A program made the position numbers and the translations under genes. A stretch of DNA of 64,000 nt from an uncultured Roseicyclus sp. (GTDB lineage Bacteria; Pseudomonadota; Alphaproteobacteria; Rhodobacterales; Rhodobacteraceae): the NCBI GenBank assembly GCA_947500415.1, contig CANMRT010000002.1, forward strand, positions 620,001 to 684,000. The letters run 5' to 3'. This document shows positions 1 through 9,531 of the stretch, piece after piece (within the stretch, counting starts at the first letter, position 1; each line of letters opens with the position of its first letter). The notes beneath the pieces were generated by a model. The model searched no databases. It was given only the letters and a program-made list of their open reading frames with translations, and was not told where the DNA came from.

Positions 1-80
1 TGGAAACCGTCAACAAATCCCGCGCGATCCGCAAAGCCGCCGAAGACGCCAGCCTTTTCTCCCGCGACACCAACCGCTAG
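1..80 (+). CDS. trpE: Anthranilate synthase component I, C-terminal tail (partial)
   Basis: Only the last 25 codons are present, reading in frame from base 3 to a TAG at 78-80. The tail (ETVNKSRAIRKAAEDA...) resembles the C-terminal helix of TrpE, where a lysine/arginine/alanine-rich stretch follows the chorismate-binding core. The partner subunit gene trpG begins about 2.1 kb downstream on the same strand, with one opposite-strand gene between. The assignment rests mostly on that context; the body of the gene lies outside the window. Confidence 0.6.
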   Translation, partial: ETVNKSRAIRKAAEDASLFSRDTNR

Positions 81-180
81 GCCACGCTCAACCGCTTCTC
101 GGGCCCGCGCCCCTGCGGTGCTTCGGCCCTCCTCGCAGCCGCCCCGTCCTTGTTTCGATAATACTCCGGGGATCAGCGAT

Positions 181-253
181 CTTTTCCATTGGAAAAGACG
201 CAAAGGGGGCAGCGCCCCCCAATTCTTAGCAAAAGGAGTGCGCCGCAAGGCGC
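181..253. repeat. Cluster of three inverted repeats between trpE and the yibQ-like gene
   Basis: The 201-base gap between two convergent genes holds a perfect 8-bp inverted repeat at 181-197 (CTTTTCCA, one-base loop), a GC stem at 205-219 (GGGGGC, loop AGC, GCCCCC) and a second GC stem at 240-253 (GCGCC, loop GCAA, GGCGC). None is followed by a clean run of T, so these may be bidirectional terminators or mRNA 3' end stabilisers. No gene is visible here. Confidence 0.5.
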
Positions 254-281
254 TCAATTTGACGAAGGGTGCTGCGCCAAC

Positions 282-2048
282 CTAGCGCTCGGACGCCCGC
301 AGAAGCGTGGCCGACAGCGGGGCCAGGGCCACCGCTTCTGACCGATCGCCTAAAGCCCAGGAAAACAGGGCTGTGACTGTATCGGGTCGCGTATGGCCTG
401 CTACGATCACAGTGCCTTCTTGCGCGGCGGTGAAGGCGGCGCGGGAAAGGAAGCGCGTGATTTGCGTGGCCCTCTGGTCCTCGTCATCCAGCAGCCGGAA
501 CAAGGTCGCGCCGGGCACGCCCGCCCGCGACGCCGTCTGCTCCGCCGCGTTCAGGCCGCGCGGAAAGGCCAGAAGCCCATGGCCGGTCTCGGCCAGCAAG
601 GCGACGGTCGCGTCCAAAACCGGGCGGTCGCCTTGGATGCGGCTTTCGGGCGTGTCGAGCAGCGCCACCGTTTCCGGCAGCATCGATTGCGCCGCGCCGA
701 CGGCCACTTCGGTATCCGCCGCCGTGGCCCCTTCGGGCAGCATGGAGCCCAACATGACCACTTCGAACCCGGCCTCGCGGTACATGCCCGCGCGCTCGGC
801 GGCATCTGGGTGCATTGGATCAACGGCGAAGGCTACGGGGAAGGTGAAGCGGGTCAGGGTCGATTGCTCGATGCGACTGTCGGGGTCGTCGATCAGCACC
901 ACGGCCATCAGGGGGCGTTCTTCGTTTGCATCGAAGGGCACCGCGTAGGCTTGGATCGCAGGAAGATCTTCAAGGTCCACCGGGTCTAATTCTTCAGCCT
1001 CAGCCTCGACCGTTTCTTCGACCTCTTCCACACCGCCACCGGCTTGCGGCAAGCGTGAGACCTGCGGGAAACGAGGCGTCGTGGTCTCGACCGGGTCTTC
1101 CGCCGGAGCGGCGTCTGCCTCGGCCGTCTCGCCACCAATAGTGGGAAAACGGGGCGTTTCCAAAGCAGGCGCTTCGGGCTCTGCCGCGTCTAGCTCGGCG
1201 ATTTCTTCCCTTGGGGCAGTCTCGGCCTCGACCGCTTCCGCGATCTCTTCGGCCTCGGGTTCGGGTTCCGGCTCCGCTTGCGGCAACGGCGCAGCGGTGG
1301 TCTCGATCTGCGGCAATGCGCTGGTCGCAGGTTGGCTTAGCGTCGGGGCCGCGCCGGTTGCGGCGACAGAGGCAGAGCCCGACGGAGCGGCGGGCGCTTC
1401 GCCTAATGCTGGGGCGGCGGCAATCGCGTCCGGGCTGTCGGCGGTCACATTGGGTTGCGCGGCGGGCGCAGTGTCGAAACTGGGGGCGTCTGACAGACCC
1501 GCAGCGAGCGGAGCTTGGGGCGCTGCGGCAGCAGGTGCTGCATCGGCGGAGGGCAGAACAGCGTCTTCTTCAGGCGGGGGGCGATTGAATTCCGACCCGG
1601 AAGGCAGCGGAACATTGGTGGCAGGGGCCGAAGCGACGGTCTCTTCCTCCTGGGCGGCGGGCTCGGCTGCGCCGGTTTCTTCGTCCACAGCCGCAGGTGC
1701 GGCCTCTTCCGGGGCGCGCTCTTCCGCTGGGGCAGGCTCTTCCGCCGGCTCAGGCTCGTCTTCAACAGGCGCGCCTTCTTCGGTTTCGGGTGCAGGCGTT
1801 TCCTCAGCTTCTTCGTCCGCAGGCGCCTCAGGCGTCTCAGCTTCTTCGTCTGCCGGAGCTTCAGGCGCGGCCTCTTCGACCGCAGCTTCCTCAACCTCAG
1901 CCGCCGCGTCCTCGCCTTCCGCGCTGACCGTGACCTCAAGCTCTTCCGCGCCCGTGCGCGGCGGCAAAGGTGTGCTCAGCGAGACCGCCGCAAGAACGAC
2001 GCCCGACACAAGTAGTCCTGATAGAATACCGACACTCAGACCACCCAT
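282..2048 (-). CDS. Divergent polysaccharide deacetylase (YibQ/COG2861-like)
   Basis: Encodes 588 residues if started at the ATG at 2048, which has an AGGAG Shine-Dalgarno about 8 bases upstream; the frame stays open to 2150 but that extension lacks a better start. A hydrophobic N-terminal segment (MGGLSVGILSGLLVSGVVL) should anchor it in the inner membrane. A very long low-complexity region rich in Ala, Glu and Pro follows, suited to spanning the periplasm. The last roughly 210 residues form a NodB-fold-like domain (RPLMAVVLIDDPDSR..., ...FPVAFAVDP...) of the divergent deacetylase family, in which typical metal ligands are often missing. Its substrate is unknown. It lies on the opposite strand between trpE and trpG. 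Confidence 0.8.
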   Translation of the reverse strand: MGGLSVGILSGLLVSGVVLAAVSLSTPLPPRTGAEELEVTVSAEGEDAAAEVEEAAVEEAAPEAPADEEAETPEAPADEEAEETPAPETEEGAPVEDEPEPAEEPAPAEERAPEEAAPAAVDEETGAAEPAAQEEETVASAPATNVPLPSGSEFNRPPPEEDAVLPSADAAPAAAAPQAPLAAGLSDAPSFDTAPAAQPNVTADSPDAIAAAPALGEAPAAPSGSASVAATGAAPTLSQPATSALPQIETTAAPLPQAEPEPEPEAEEIAEAVEAETAPREEIAELDAAEPEAPALETPRFPTIGGETAEADAAPAEDPVETTTPRFPQVSRLPQAGGGVEEVEETVEAEAEELDPVDLEDLPAIQAYAVPFDANEERPLMAVVLIDDPDSRIEQSTLTRFTFPVAFAVDPMHPDAAERAGMYREAGFEVVMLGSMLPEGATAADTEVAVGAAQSMLPETVALLDTPESRIQGDRPVLDATVALLAETGHGLLAFPRGLNAAEQTASRAGVPGATLFRLLDDEDQRATQITRFLSRAAFTAAQEGTVIVAGHTRPDTVTALFSWALGDRSEAVALAPLSATLLRASER

Positions 2049-2204
2049 GGTCCATGCTCCTGTCTGCTCGGGCCCGGGTTGATCCCGAGTGCCCCCTGAT
2101 GCCCTGGATGCGACGGCCTGCCTTGACCCCCGCGCGTGGCTTTGAAACATGTATAGCGCGGGCGCGCGGCGCCTTCACCCCTTTTCGCGTGAGGTCGCCA
2201 TTCG

Positions 2205-2792
2205 ATGCTGCTGCTGATAGATAATTACGACAGTTTCACCTACAATCTGGTGCATTACCTGGGCGAGTTGGGCGCGGACGTCCGCGTTGTGCGCAACGAC
2301 CAGATCACCGTGCAGGACGCGATGGCCTCGGGCGCCAGCGGGATCGTGCTCAGCCCCGGGCCCGGAACGCCCGAGCAGGCGGGCATCTGCCTGAGCCTCA
2401 CGAAAGCGGCCGCCGGTGCGCAGATGCCCCTTTTCGGCGTGTGCTTAGGCCACCAGACGATTGGCGAGGCCTTCGGCGGCAAGGTTCAACAGCATTCCGA
2501 CATCGTGCACGGCAAGATGGGTGTGATTCAGCATGAAGGCAAAGGCGTCTTCGCGGGCCTGCCCTCGCCCCTAGAGGCCACGCGGTATCACTCGCTGGTC
2601 GTGGATCGCACCTCCCTACCCTCTGACCTCGAAGTCACCGCCGAGCTTGAAGACGGCACCATCATGGGCGTCCGCCACCGCACGCTGCCCATTGAGGGTG
2701 TGCAGTTCCACCCTGAAAGCATCCGGTCCGAACACGGCCACGCGATGCTTAAGACTTTCCTTGAGACGACCCAGACGAGCGAGCCCGCATGA
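2205..2792 (+). CDS. trpG: Anthranilate synthase glutamine amidotransferase subunit
   Basis: A 195-residue class I glutamine amidotransferase that supplies ammonia to TrpE for making anthranilate from chorismate, the first step of tryptophan synthesis. The N-terminus ([19 protein letters not shown]) is diagnostic for the TrpG/PabA family. The catalytic triad is visible: Cys80 in FGVCLGHQ, and His169 and Glu171 in QFHPES. The length is normal. The stop codon overlaps the trpD start (ATGA at 2789-2792), which indicates translational coupling. It could also serve para-aminobenzoate synthase, as dual-use TrpG/PabA proteins do. Confidence 0.96.
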   Translation: MLLLIDNYDSFTYNLVHYLGELGADVRVVRNDQITVQDAMASGASGIVLSPGPGTPEQAGICLSLTKAAAGAQMPLFGVCLGHQTIGEAFGGKVQQHSDIVHGKMGVIQHEGKGVFAGLPSPLEATRYHSLVVDRTSLPSDLEVTAELEDGTIMGVRHRTLPIEGVQFHPESIRSEHGHAMLKTFLETTQTSEPA

Positions 2793-3814
2793 CCGACGCA
2801 AACGACGCAATGAAGCCCATTATCTTCGCGGCTTCCGAAGGCCCCCTGTCCCGCGCCCAAGCGGAAGAGGCCTTTGGCTACCTCTTCGAAGGCGCGGCCA
2901 GCGCGGCGCAGATGGGCGGGCTAATCATGGCGATGCGTGCACGCGGCGAATCTGTCGCCGAATATGCCGCCGCAGCCCAGGTGATGCGCGAGAAATGTAT
3001 CGCCGTGAACGCCCCCGAAGGCGCGATGGACATCGTCGGCACCGGCGGGGATGGGATGGGGACGCTCAACATCTCCACCGCCACGGCCTTTGTGGTCGCA
3101 GGCGCGGGCGTGCCCGTGGCCAAACACGGCAACCGCAATCTGTCGTCGAAATCCGGCGCGGCGGATGTGCTGACCCAGATGGGCATCGACGTGATGGTCG
3201 GCGCGGACAAGGTCGAAGCGTCGATCAAAGAGGCCGGCATCGGTTTCATGATGGCCCCCATGCACCACCCCGCCGTCAAACATGTCATGCCGATCCGGCA
3301 GGAGCTCGGGTGCAAGACGATCTTCAACATCCTCGGCCCGCTGACGAACCCTGCTGGCGTGAAGCGGCAACTGACCGGAGCCTTCGCCATCGACCTGATC
3401 TACCCTATGGCCGAGACGCTGCTTGAATTGGGATCCGAGGCCGCGTGGCTTGTCCATGGATCCGACGGGACGGACGAAATCTCCATCTCCGGCACGACTT
3501 CTGTGGTGGAGTTGAAAGACGGCAAGCTGCGCTCGCGCGAGGTCCATCCCGAGGACGCGGGCCTGCCCGTGCATCCGTTCAAGGACATCCTCGGCGGCAC
3601 CCCCGACGAAAACGCGCAGGCCTTCAGCGCGCTTCTGGACGGGGCCGAAGGGGCCTACCGCGATGCGGTACTGATGAACGCCGCCGCCGCCCTGATCGTG
3701 GCGGGCCAAGTGGCCGAACTGCGCGACGGGGTGGATGTGGCCCGCGAAAGCATCGCCAGCGGGGCCGCGAAATCCGCCGTTGAGGCCGTGGCGCGTGTGA
3801 CCTCCGCCAAGTGA
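2789..3814 (+). CDS. trpD: Anthranilate phosphoribosyltransferase
   Basis: A 341-residue enzyme that transfers phosphoribose from PRPP to anthranilate. The glycine-rich PRPP-binding motif GTGGDG and the following [14 protein letters not shown] and [12 protein letters not shown] segments are intact, as is the [11 protein letters not shown] signature. The start overlaps the end of trpG by four bases, and the TGA stop overlaps a GTG start of the next gene, so it sits inside a tightly coupled operon. Confidence 0.96.
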   Translation: MTDANDAMKPIIFAASEGPLSRAQAEEAFGYLFEGAASAAQMGGLIMAMRARGESVAEYAAAAQVMREKCIAVNAPEGAMDIVGTGGDGMGTLNISTATAFVVAGAGVPVAKHGNRNLSSKSGAADVLTQMGIDVMVGADKVEASIKEAGIGFMMAPMHHPAVKHVMPIRQELGCKTIFNILGPLTNPAGVKRQLTGAFAIDLIYPMAETLLELGSEAAWLVHGSDGTDEISISGTTSVVELKDGKLRSREVHPEDAGLPVHPFKDILGGTPDENAQAFSALLDGAEGAYRDAVLMNAAAALIVAGQVAELRDGVDVARESIASGAAKSAVEAVARVTSAK

Positions 3815-4311
3815 AGCGGCACGTTCTCCCCTTCGGATTCGGGTTGATCGGGCTTGCGATGCTTGGGCTGGCGCTGGTCCTGTTCCTACATATGCAGTCG
3901 GAAACACGTATCGGTCAGCGTCTGATCGACGAAGGCGTGGCAACCGATGCGCTGGTTGTGACGGCGGAATATCGCGAACGGCTCAGCTGTCGGGGCGGCA
4001 CGATCAAGGTCTGCAACCGCGATGACCACGCTTTGGCGCAGATCATCTATCTGGTCGACGATCGCCGCGCCGTGACGGATGTGACGCTCAGCGAAGAGGC
4101 ATACGCGGCCTTTGAGGCAGGCGATGAGGTCCGCGTACCGATCATCTACCTGCCCGACGCCCCGCTTGAGATCGAACGCACACGCGGCGACCGTTTCGCT
4201 GCGGTGCAATTCGATATGCTGGAAATCTCGATAGCCGCCGCCTTCGGCATCACCTTCGTCCTCATCGGCGGAATTGCGGCGCTTGTGATGCGCAAACGGC
4301 AAGCCGCCTGA
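3811..4311 (+). CDS. Small two-TM membrane protein, DUF3592-like
   Basis: A 166-residue protein that starts at GTG 3811 inside the end of trpD (GTGA overlap). It has an N-terminal membrane segment ([19 protein letters not shown]), a soluble stretch of about 100 residues, and a second membrane segment ([20 protein letters not shown]) followed by a short basic tail. The middle, which contains a Cys pair ([15 protein letters not shown]) and a later ...[10 protein letters not shown] segment, resembles DUF3592 proteins. The function is not known. It is embedded between trpD and trpC and so is probably co-transcribed with tryptophan genes without an obvious pathway link. Confidence 0.7.
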   Translation: MKRHVLPFGFGLIGLAMLGLALVLFLHMQSETRIGQRLIDEGVATDALVVTAEYRERLSCRGGTIKVCNRDDHALAQIIYLVDDRRAVTDVTLSEEAYAAFEAGDEVRVPIIYLPDAPLEIERTRGDRFAAVQFDMLEISIAAAFGITFVLIGGIAALVMRKRQAA

Positions 4312-4355
4312 GCGCCCCTCTCGACACCCCTGTTTTCCTTGCCTAAGACGGTTCC

Positions 4356-5156
4356 ATGAGCACCATTCTCGACAAGATCAAAGCCTACAAGCTGGAAGAA
4401 GTGGCCGCCGCGAAGGCCGCACGCCCGCTGGCCGAGGTTGAGGCTGCGGCCCAAACGGCCCCGCCCGTGCGCCCCTTCAGTGCCGCGCTGAAACAGGCGC
4501 AGGCCGAGGGTTACGGCCTGATCGCCGAGATCAAGAAGGCCAGCCCCTCCAAGGGTCTGATCCGCGCCGATTTCGACCCGCCCTCCTTGGCAAAAGCCTA
4601 CGAGGCCGGCGGCGCGACATGCCTATCTGTCTTGACCGACACACCAAGTTTCCAAGGCGCGCCGGAGTTCTTGCAGCAAGCCCGCGCCGCCGTTTCCCTG
4701 CCCTGTCTACGCAAGGATTTCCTGTACGACACCTACCAGGTGGCTGAGGCCCGCGCCTGGGGCGCCGATTGCATCTTGATCATCATGGCCTCCGTTTCCG
4801 ACGCGCAAGCCGCTGAGTTGGAAGAGGCCGCCTTCGCATGGGGCATGGATGCCCTGATCGAGGTGCATGACGGGACCGAACTGGACCGCGCGCTGACCCT
4901 GAAATCGCCGCTTCTGGGCATCAATAACCGCAACCTGAACACCTTCGAGACGACGCTGCAAACCACCCGCGACCTGTCGAAGCGCGTGCCCGGCGACCGG
5001 ATGCTGATCTCGGAAAGTGGCCTCTTCGCCCCCGCAGACCTCGCCGACATGGCCCGCCACGGCGCGCGCACCTTCCTGATCGGCGAAAGTCTGATGCGGA
5101 AGGATGATGTGACAGCCGCCACCAAGGCGCTCCTCTCCGAACCGGTGCCCGCATAA
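4356..5156 (+). CDS. trpC: Indole-3-glycerol phosphate synthase
   Basis: A 266-residue TIM-barrel enzyme that closes the ring of CdRP to give indole-3-glycerol phosphate. Motifs of the family are clear: [15 protein letters not shown] near the N-terminus with the phosphate/substrate-binding lysine, [27 protein letters not shown] and the final [11 protein letters not shown] and FLIGESLM segments. The length is typical for a monofunctional TrpC. It lies 44 bases after the small membrane protein gene, and moaC begins one base after its stop. Confidence 0.96.
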   Translation: MSTILDKIKAYKLEEVAAAKAARPLAEVEAAAQTAPPVRPFSAALKQAQAEGYGLIAEIKKASPSKGLIRADFDPPSLAKAYEAGGATCLSVLTDTPSFQGAPEFLQQARAAVSLPCLRKDFLYDTYQVAEARAWGADCILIIMASVSDAQAAELEEAAFAWGMDALIEVHDGTELDRALTLKSPLLGINNRNLNTFETTLQTTRDLSKRVPGDRMLISESGLFAPADLADMARHGARTFLIGESLMRKDDVTAATKALLSEPVPA

Positions 5157-5157
5157 C

Positions 5158-5637
5158 ATGGCCGAGCTGACCCACTTCGACGGCCAGGGTGCCGCTCATA
5201 TGGTAGATGTCTCGGGCAAGGCCGTCACGGACCGGGTCGCAGTGGCCGAATGTTACGTGAAGATGCAGGCACAAACCCTTGAAAAGGTTATGGAAGGCAC
5301 GGCCAAGAAGGGCGACGTTCTGGGCGTCGCACGGCTGGCCGGGATCATGGGCGCAAAGAAGTGCTCCGACCTCATCCCGCTTTGTCATCCCTTGCCGATC
5401 ACCAAGGTTTCCGTCGATCTGGAGGTTGACGCAGACCTGCCCGGCGTGCGCATCACTGCAACCGTAAAAGCCACCGGCCAGACCGGGGTGGAAATGGAAG
5501 CGCTGACCGCCGCCTCAACCGCCGCGCTGACCGTCTACGACATGCTCAAAGCCGCCGAGAAAAGCATGGAAATCGGCGGCTTGCGGGTCGTTCTTAAAGA
5601 TGGCGGCAAGTCGGGCCGGTATGAGGTAACCCCTTGA
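5158..5637 (+). CDS. moaC: Cyclic pyranopterin monophosphate synthase
   Basis: A 159-residue enzyme of molybdenum cofactor synthesis that, together with MoaA, converts GTP to cyclic pyranopterin monophosphate. The MoaC hallmarks are present: an N-terminal [17 protein letters not shown] segment, [15 protein letters not shown] with the conserved His, and [20 protein letters not shown] near the end. It starts one base after trpC, and its TGA overlaps the TTG start of moeA. Placement behind trpC is a common arrangement in Rhodobacteraceae. Confidence 0.96.
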   Translation: MAELTHFDGQGAAHMVDVSGKAVTDRVAVAECYVKMQAQTLEKVMEGTAKKGDVLGVARLAGIMGAKKCSDLIPLCHPLPITKVSVDLEVDADLPGVRITATVKATGQTGVEMEALTAASTAALTVYDMLKAAEKSMEIGGLRVVLKDGGKSGRYEVTP

Positions 5638-6833
5638 TCTCCGTCGAAGAGGCCCTCGCCAAATGCCTGGCCCTCGCCACCTCGGTCGGCACGGAAACCG
5701 TACATCTCACGGACGCTGGTGGCCGCGTCCTTGCCGAACCCGTCACCGCCTACCGTGATCAACCGCCCTTCTCCGCTTCCGCCATGGATGGTTACGCCGT
5801 CCGTGACGTCGAGGCGATCCCGGGCCGCCGCCTGAAGGTCGTGGGCGAGGCCCCCGCTGGCCGCCATTGGCCCGGCACCATCGGACCCGGCGAATGCCTT
5901 CGGATCTTCACCGGCGCGCCCCTGCCCGCAGGCACCGACCGCGTGGTGATCCAGGAGGATGTCACCCGCGACGGCGACCGGATCATTCTGGGCCGCGATC
6001 TGGGTTCGAACACCAACATGCGGCCCTCGGGCGCGGATTTCGTGGCCGGGGCGACGCTTGACGCGCCCCGCCGCCTCAGCCCCGCCGACGTGGCGCTCGC
6101 CGCCGCCATGAACGCGCCAAAGCTGACCGTCTCCAAACGCCCCGATATCGCGTTGATCGCAACCGGCGATGAGCTTGTCAGCCCCGGCGAAGACCCCGCC
6201 CCCGATCAGATCATCGCCTCAAACACCTACGGCCTGAAAGCCCGTATCGAAGCTGCCGGAGGCCACGCGCGCCTTCTTCCCATCGCACGTGACAATCGCG
6301 ATAGCCTCAAGCAAGGGTTCGATCTGGCCAAGGACGCCGATGTCATCGTCACCATCGGCGGCGCGTCGGTGGGCGACCATGACCTTGTTGGGGAAGTCGC
6401 CCAGACCCTTGGGCTCGATCGCGCCTTCTACAAGATTGCAATGCGCCCTGGTAAGCCGCTGATGGCGGGCAAACTGGGCGACGCGACGCTACTTGGCCTA
6501 CCCGGCAATCCGGTCTCGGCCATGGTTTGTGCGGAACTGTTCCTGATCCCAATGATCGACGCGATGATGGGCCTGCCCTCCGGCCCAAGGCCCCGGCTCA
6601 AGGCGCGACTTGGCGTGGATCTCGACGCCAACGGCCCGCGCGAACATTACATGCGCTCCGAACTCACGCCCGGTGAGGACCTGCCCACATTGACCCCCTA
6701 CGGCAGCCAAGACTCCTCGCTCCTGACGATCCTGTCCGGCGCCTCCGCCCTGCTCGTTCGCCCCATCGAAGAGGGCCGAAAACGGGCGGGCGAGATCGTC
6801 GATTACGTCCCTCTGACCCAGCTGTTTTCCTGA
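5634..6833 (+). CDS. moeA: Molybdopterin molybdenumtransferase
   Basis: A 399-residue protein that inserts molybdate into adenylylated molybdopterin. The segments [42 protein letters not shown] and GKPLMAG...[12 protein letters not shown] are the standard MoeA landmarks. The start is an unusual TTG at 5634 that overlaps the moaC stop (TTGA), preceded by GAGGT; it gives the expected N-terminus MISVEEAL. The stop at 6831-6833 lies just before the lexA promoter. Confidence 0.95.
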   Translation: MISVEEALAKCLALATSVGTETVHLTDAGGRVLAEPVTAYRDQPPFSASAMDGYAVRDVEAIPGRRLKVVGEAPAGRHWPGTIGPGECLRIFTGAPLPAGTDRVVIQEDVTRDGDRIILGRDLGSNTNMRPSGADFVAGATLDAPRRLSPADVALAAAMNAPKLTVSKRPDIALIATGDELVSPGEDPAPDQIIASNTYGLKARIEAAGGHARLLPIARDNRDSLKQGFDLAKDADVIVTIGGASVGDHDLVGEVAQTLGLDRAFYKIAMRPGKPLMAGKLGDATLLGLPGNPVSAMVCAELFLIPMIDAMMGLPSGPRPRLKARLGVDLDANGPREHYMRSELTPGEDLPTLTPYGSQDSSLLTILSGASALLVRPIEEGRKRAGEIVDYVPLTQLFS

Positions 6834-6837
6834 TTCG

Positions 6838-6889
6838 TTGACAAATTGTTCGGAACAAGGGTAGAACATACCCTGAACGGGCCCGGAAT
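6838..6889 (+). promoter_or_regulatory. lexA promoter with tandem LexA (SOS) boxes
   Basis: A consensus -35 hexamer TTGACA lies at 6838-6843 with a plausible -10 around 6862-6867. GAAC occurs at 6853, 6864 and 6875, exactly 11 bases apart, giving two overlapping GAAC-N7-GAAC operators, the LexA-binding pattern known for alphaproteobacteria. A fourth near-copy, GAAT, sits at 6886 in the same phase. A 13-bp perfect palindrome (TTGTTC G GAACAA, 6846-6858) overlaps the first box. The boxes cover the -10 region of the gene that follows, as expected for autorepression. Confidence 0.88.
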
Positions 6890-6944
6890 GTGCCCGCAAA
6901 ACTGAGCAGTCGCCCGAACGGGCACAACAATCGAGGAGACGGGG

Positions 6945-7631
6945 ATGCTTACGCGCAAGCAGAGGGACCTTCTGGAATTCATTCACAAGCGGATGCAGAA
7001 GGACGGTGTGCCACCATCCTTCGACGAAATGAAGGAGGCGCTCGACTTGCGCTCGAAATCCGGCATCCACCGGCTGATCACAGCCCTTGAAGAACGCGGC
7101 TTCATCCGCCGCCTCGCGCATCGTGCGCGTGCGATTGAGATCGTGAAGATGCCCGACGCCATGAACAACGGCGGCTTCAAACCCCGCGTTATCGAAGGCG
7201 ACCGTTCAGATCCGCCCGCAGGCGCCATCCCGGTGCAGGCCGCTGCCGCCACCGAACTGCCCGTCATGGGCAAGATTGCCGCCGGTGTGCCCATTGAAGC
7301 CATCAGTCAGGTCGCGGCCCATGTCTCCGTCCCGCAGCAGATGCTGGGAACCGGCCGCAGCCACTATGCCCTTGAAGTCAAAGGGGATTCGATGATCGAC
7401 GCGGGCATCAACGACGGCGACATAGTGGTCATCGAAGAAGGCGACACCGCCGACAACGGCGACATCGTCGTGGCCTTGGTCGAGGATCAGGAAGCCACGC
7501 TCAAACGCCTGCGTCGCAAATCTGGAATGATCGCCTTGGAGGCCGCCAACCCGGCCTACGAGACGCGCATGTTCCGCGACGATCAGGTGAAGGTGCAGGG
7601 CAAACTGGTCGGCCTGATCCGCACTTACTGA
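6945..7631 (+). CDS. lexA: LexA repressor
   Basis: A 228-residue SOS repressor with an N-terminal winged helix ([16 protein letters not shown], then FDEMKEAL and a recognition helix around [18 protein letters not shown]) and a C-terminal S24 protease domain. The self-cleavage pair is Ala113-Gly114 (KIAAGVP), and the catalytic dyad is Ser149 (KGDSMID) and Lys187 (ATLKRL). The ATG at 6945 follows GAGGAGACGGGG. LexA boxes in its own promoter point to autoregulation. It is the last gene of the trp-mo block on this strand. Confidence 0.97.
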   Translation: MLTRKQRDLLEFIHKRMQKDGVPPSFDEMKEALDLRSKSGIHRLITALEERGFIRRLAHRARAIEIVKMPDAMNNGGFKPRVIEGDRSDPPAGAIPVQAAAATELPVMGKIAAGVPIEAISQVAAHVSVPQQMLGTGRSHYALEVKGDSMIDAGINDGDIVVIEEGDTADNGDIVVALVEDQEATLKRLRRKSGMIALEAANPAYETRMFRDDQVKVQGKLVGLIRTY

Positions 7632-7650
7632 GATCGTACCGCTGCGAGGA

Positions 7651-7678
7651 GGGTTTGCGCACCGAGGTGCGCGGACCC
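7651..7678 (+). other. Stem-loop after lexA
   Basis: GCGCACC (7657-7663) pairs with GGTGCGC (7666-7672) around a GA loop, extended by GGG/CCC at the base. No T-run follows, so it may be a Rho-assisted terminator or an mRNA end. The rest of the 7632-7866 gap shows no gene I can support. Confidence 0.4.
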
Positions 7679-7866
7679 GAGGAGCGCGTGATCTCTGCCC
7701 TACCGGCAGAAGTGGCCACACCCGTGCCCGCCACAACATCCAGCACGCATAGCGCGCAGATCAGCGAAAATCAGCCGTTTTCAGACAGTTGCGCCAGACC
7801 CATCTTGCGCAAGGCCGCGGCCACGACTTAAGCCCGCCCGTCTGCAACAACCATTGTATCGTAAAA

Positions 7867-8499
7867 ATGCCCTCGTATCTCTCTCGCGTGGCCTCCGCGT
7901 TTACCGGCCTTTTCGCCCTCGCCGCTCTGCCCGCATGCGCAACCCTCGCCGATCTGAACCTTCCCGGCTTTTCCCAGGACGACCCTGAAGTCGCTATAGA
8001 AGAAGTCGCCATGCGCTGGGATCACCGCCCGGAAGCCGGCGAATGGACTCGCACCGCCTTTGCCGCGCTAGACACCCACGCCTCGATCCTGCCCACCCTC
8101 GTGCCCAATGACATCACCGAGTGGTGCCCCGCCTACCCCGAAGCCACCGAGTCCGAGCGTGAAATGTTCTGGACCGGTCTTCTGTCGGCCCTCGCCCGCC
8201 ATGAAAGCACCTGGAACCCGCAGGCCGTTGGCGGCGGCGGACGCTGGCACGGTCTGGTGCAAATCAGCCCCGCCACCGCGCGCCATTATGGGTGCCAGGC
8301 GACCAGCGGCTCTGCCCTGCAAAACGGCAGCGCCAACATCTCCTGCGCCTTGCGCATTTGGGCGCAAACCGTGCCACGCGACGGCGTTGTCGCCGCAGGC
8401 CGTGGGGGCGTGGCCGCCGATTGGGGGCCATTCGTGCAGGCCAACAAGCGCGAGGAAATGCGCGCTTGGATTTCCCAGCAACCCTACTGCGCTGAGTAA
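7867..8499 (+). CDS. SLT-type lytic transglycosylase lipoprotein (copy 1)
   Basis: A 210-residue protein from the ATG at 7867. The frame is open upstream, but this start gives a clean lipoprotein signal: basic start, hydrophobic core FTGLFALAAL, lipobox LPAC. The soluble part has a lysozyme-like fold signature with the likely catalytic Glu113 in ARHESTWNP, then VGGGGRWHGLVQISPATARHYGC, which matches SLT transglycosylases that cleave peptidoglycan glycan strands. Two Cys pairs may form disulfides. The next gene is a paralogue with the same motif order. The start choice is moderately certain because the upstream Shine-Dalgarno is weak. Confidence 0.8.
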   Translation: MPSYLSRVASAFTGLFALAALPACATLADLNLPGFSQDDPEVAIEEVAMRWDHRPEAGEWTRTAFAALDTHASILPTLVPNDITEWCPAYPEATESEREMFWTGLLSALARHESTWNPQAVGGGGRWHGLVQISPATARHYGCQATSGSALQNGSANISCALRIWAQTVPRDGVVAAGRGGVAADWGPFVQANKREEMRAWISQQPYCAE

Positions 8500-8592
8500 T
8501 CGAGGGCGCGGGCCGGGGACGTTTTTCTTGCCCCAGACCGCGCCAAAAGGCTAAATGACCTGTCTGCTGCCAATCCGGGGGGATGGCCATCA

Positions 8593-9516
8593 ATGGGCGC
8601 ATTGCGTCTGATCTGTCTGCTTGGCGGTCTGTCCGCCGCACTTGTTGCCGTGCCTGAAAAGGCGCGCGCGCAGGCTGATGTGGTGTCAGATGTTGAAGTG
8701 ACGTCAGGCGTAATCGACGACGATGTCGCCCTTGACCGTCCCGAATTGGCCGAGGGCGATTTGCCGGAAGTCGCCGCCATTCTTGCAGAAGAAGCAGAAC
8801 CCATCAGCCCCCTTGCGCCCGCCACCAGCTTGCGGCCCGTGGTCCGCGACACCTGGGCTATTCCGACCGCCCGCTGGGACGATCACCCCAGAGGCACCAG
8901 TTGGACCGCTGCAGTTCTATCCGCCCTGCGCGGCCCTGGCGCGCCGCTGCTGGAGGTTGAGCCACGCGATATCCACGCATGGTGCCCCGGCTATCTTCAG
9001 GCCTCGCCCGCACAACGCGCGGCCTTCTGGACGGGCCTGATTTCCACCCTCGCCTGGCATGAAAGCACCCATCGCCCAACGGCTGTTGGTGGCGGTGGGC
9101 GTTGGTTTGGGTTGGTGCAGATTGCCCCCGGCACCGCGCGCTGGCGCGATTGCGATGTCGAATCGGGTCAGGCGCTGCTGAACGGGCCTGCGAACCTGCG
9201 TTGCGCTATCCGGATCATGGGTATCACCGTGCCTCGCGATCAGGTCGTCTCGGAAGGGATGCGGGGTGTGGCGGCTGATTGGGGGCCATTCCATTCGTCC
9301 CGCAAGCGCGAGGATATGCGCCAATGGGTCAGCGGGCAGGAATACTGCCAAATGCCGGCGTCGCCCACGCGTCCTGTCATGCGTCCGGCCAATCTTGGCG
9401 ATGCAGCCCTCAGCCCTGCCAACTTAAACCTATTGCCAGACACACAAATGGCCCCGGTTTCGGGGCCATCACTTGGTCTGACAGTGCGTCCTCAGCCACG
9501 GCCTGAGGCGGCTTGA
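8593..9516 (+). CDS. SLT-type lytic transglycosylase (copy 2), exported
   Basis: A 307-residue protein with a Sec signal (LICLLGGLSAALVAVPEKARAQ) rather than a lipobox. A spacer of about 80 residues precedes the SLT-like domain: WDDHPRG...W, HAWCPGYLQ, then the probable catalytic Glu157 in AWHESTHRP and VGGGGRWFGLVQIAPGTARWRDC. A proline-rich tail of about 50 residues follows. The domain parallels the preceding gene motif for motif, so the pair is a tandem duplication with different membrane attachment. A GGGGG run lies just upstream of the ATG. It probably acts on peptidoglycan in the periplasm. Confidence 0.8.
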   Translation: MGALRLICLLGGLSAALVAVPEKARAQADVVSDVEVTSGVIDDDVALDRPELAEGDLPEVAAILAEEAEPISPLAPATSLRPVVRDTWAIPTARWDDHPRGTSWTAAVLSALRGPGAPLLEVEPRDIHAWCPGYLQASPAQRAAFWTGLISTLAWHESTHRPTAVGGGGRWFGLVQIAPGTARWRDCDVESGQALLNGPANLRCAIRIMGITVPRDQVVSEGMRGVAADWGPFHSSRKREDMRQWVSGQEYCQMPASPTRPVMRPANLGDAALSPANLNLLPDTQMAPVSGPSLGLTVRPQPRPEAA

Positions 9517-9531
9517 ATAGTCTGTTATGAG

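Noticed and set aside
1081-2082. Long forward open frame of 333 codons opposite the deacetylase gene
   Set aside because: Its Ser/Ala/Gly-only composition mirrors the low-complexity GC-rich linker on the other strand; no ribosome site and no recognisable fold.
7761-8012. Reverse-strand open frame upstream of the first transglycosylase gene
   Set aside because: Overlaps the signal peptide and start of a supported gene, with no homology I can see.
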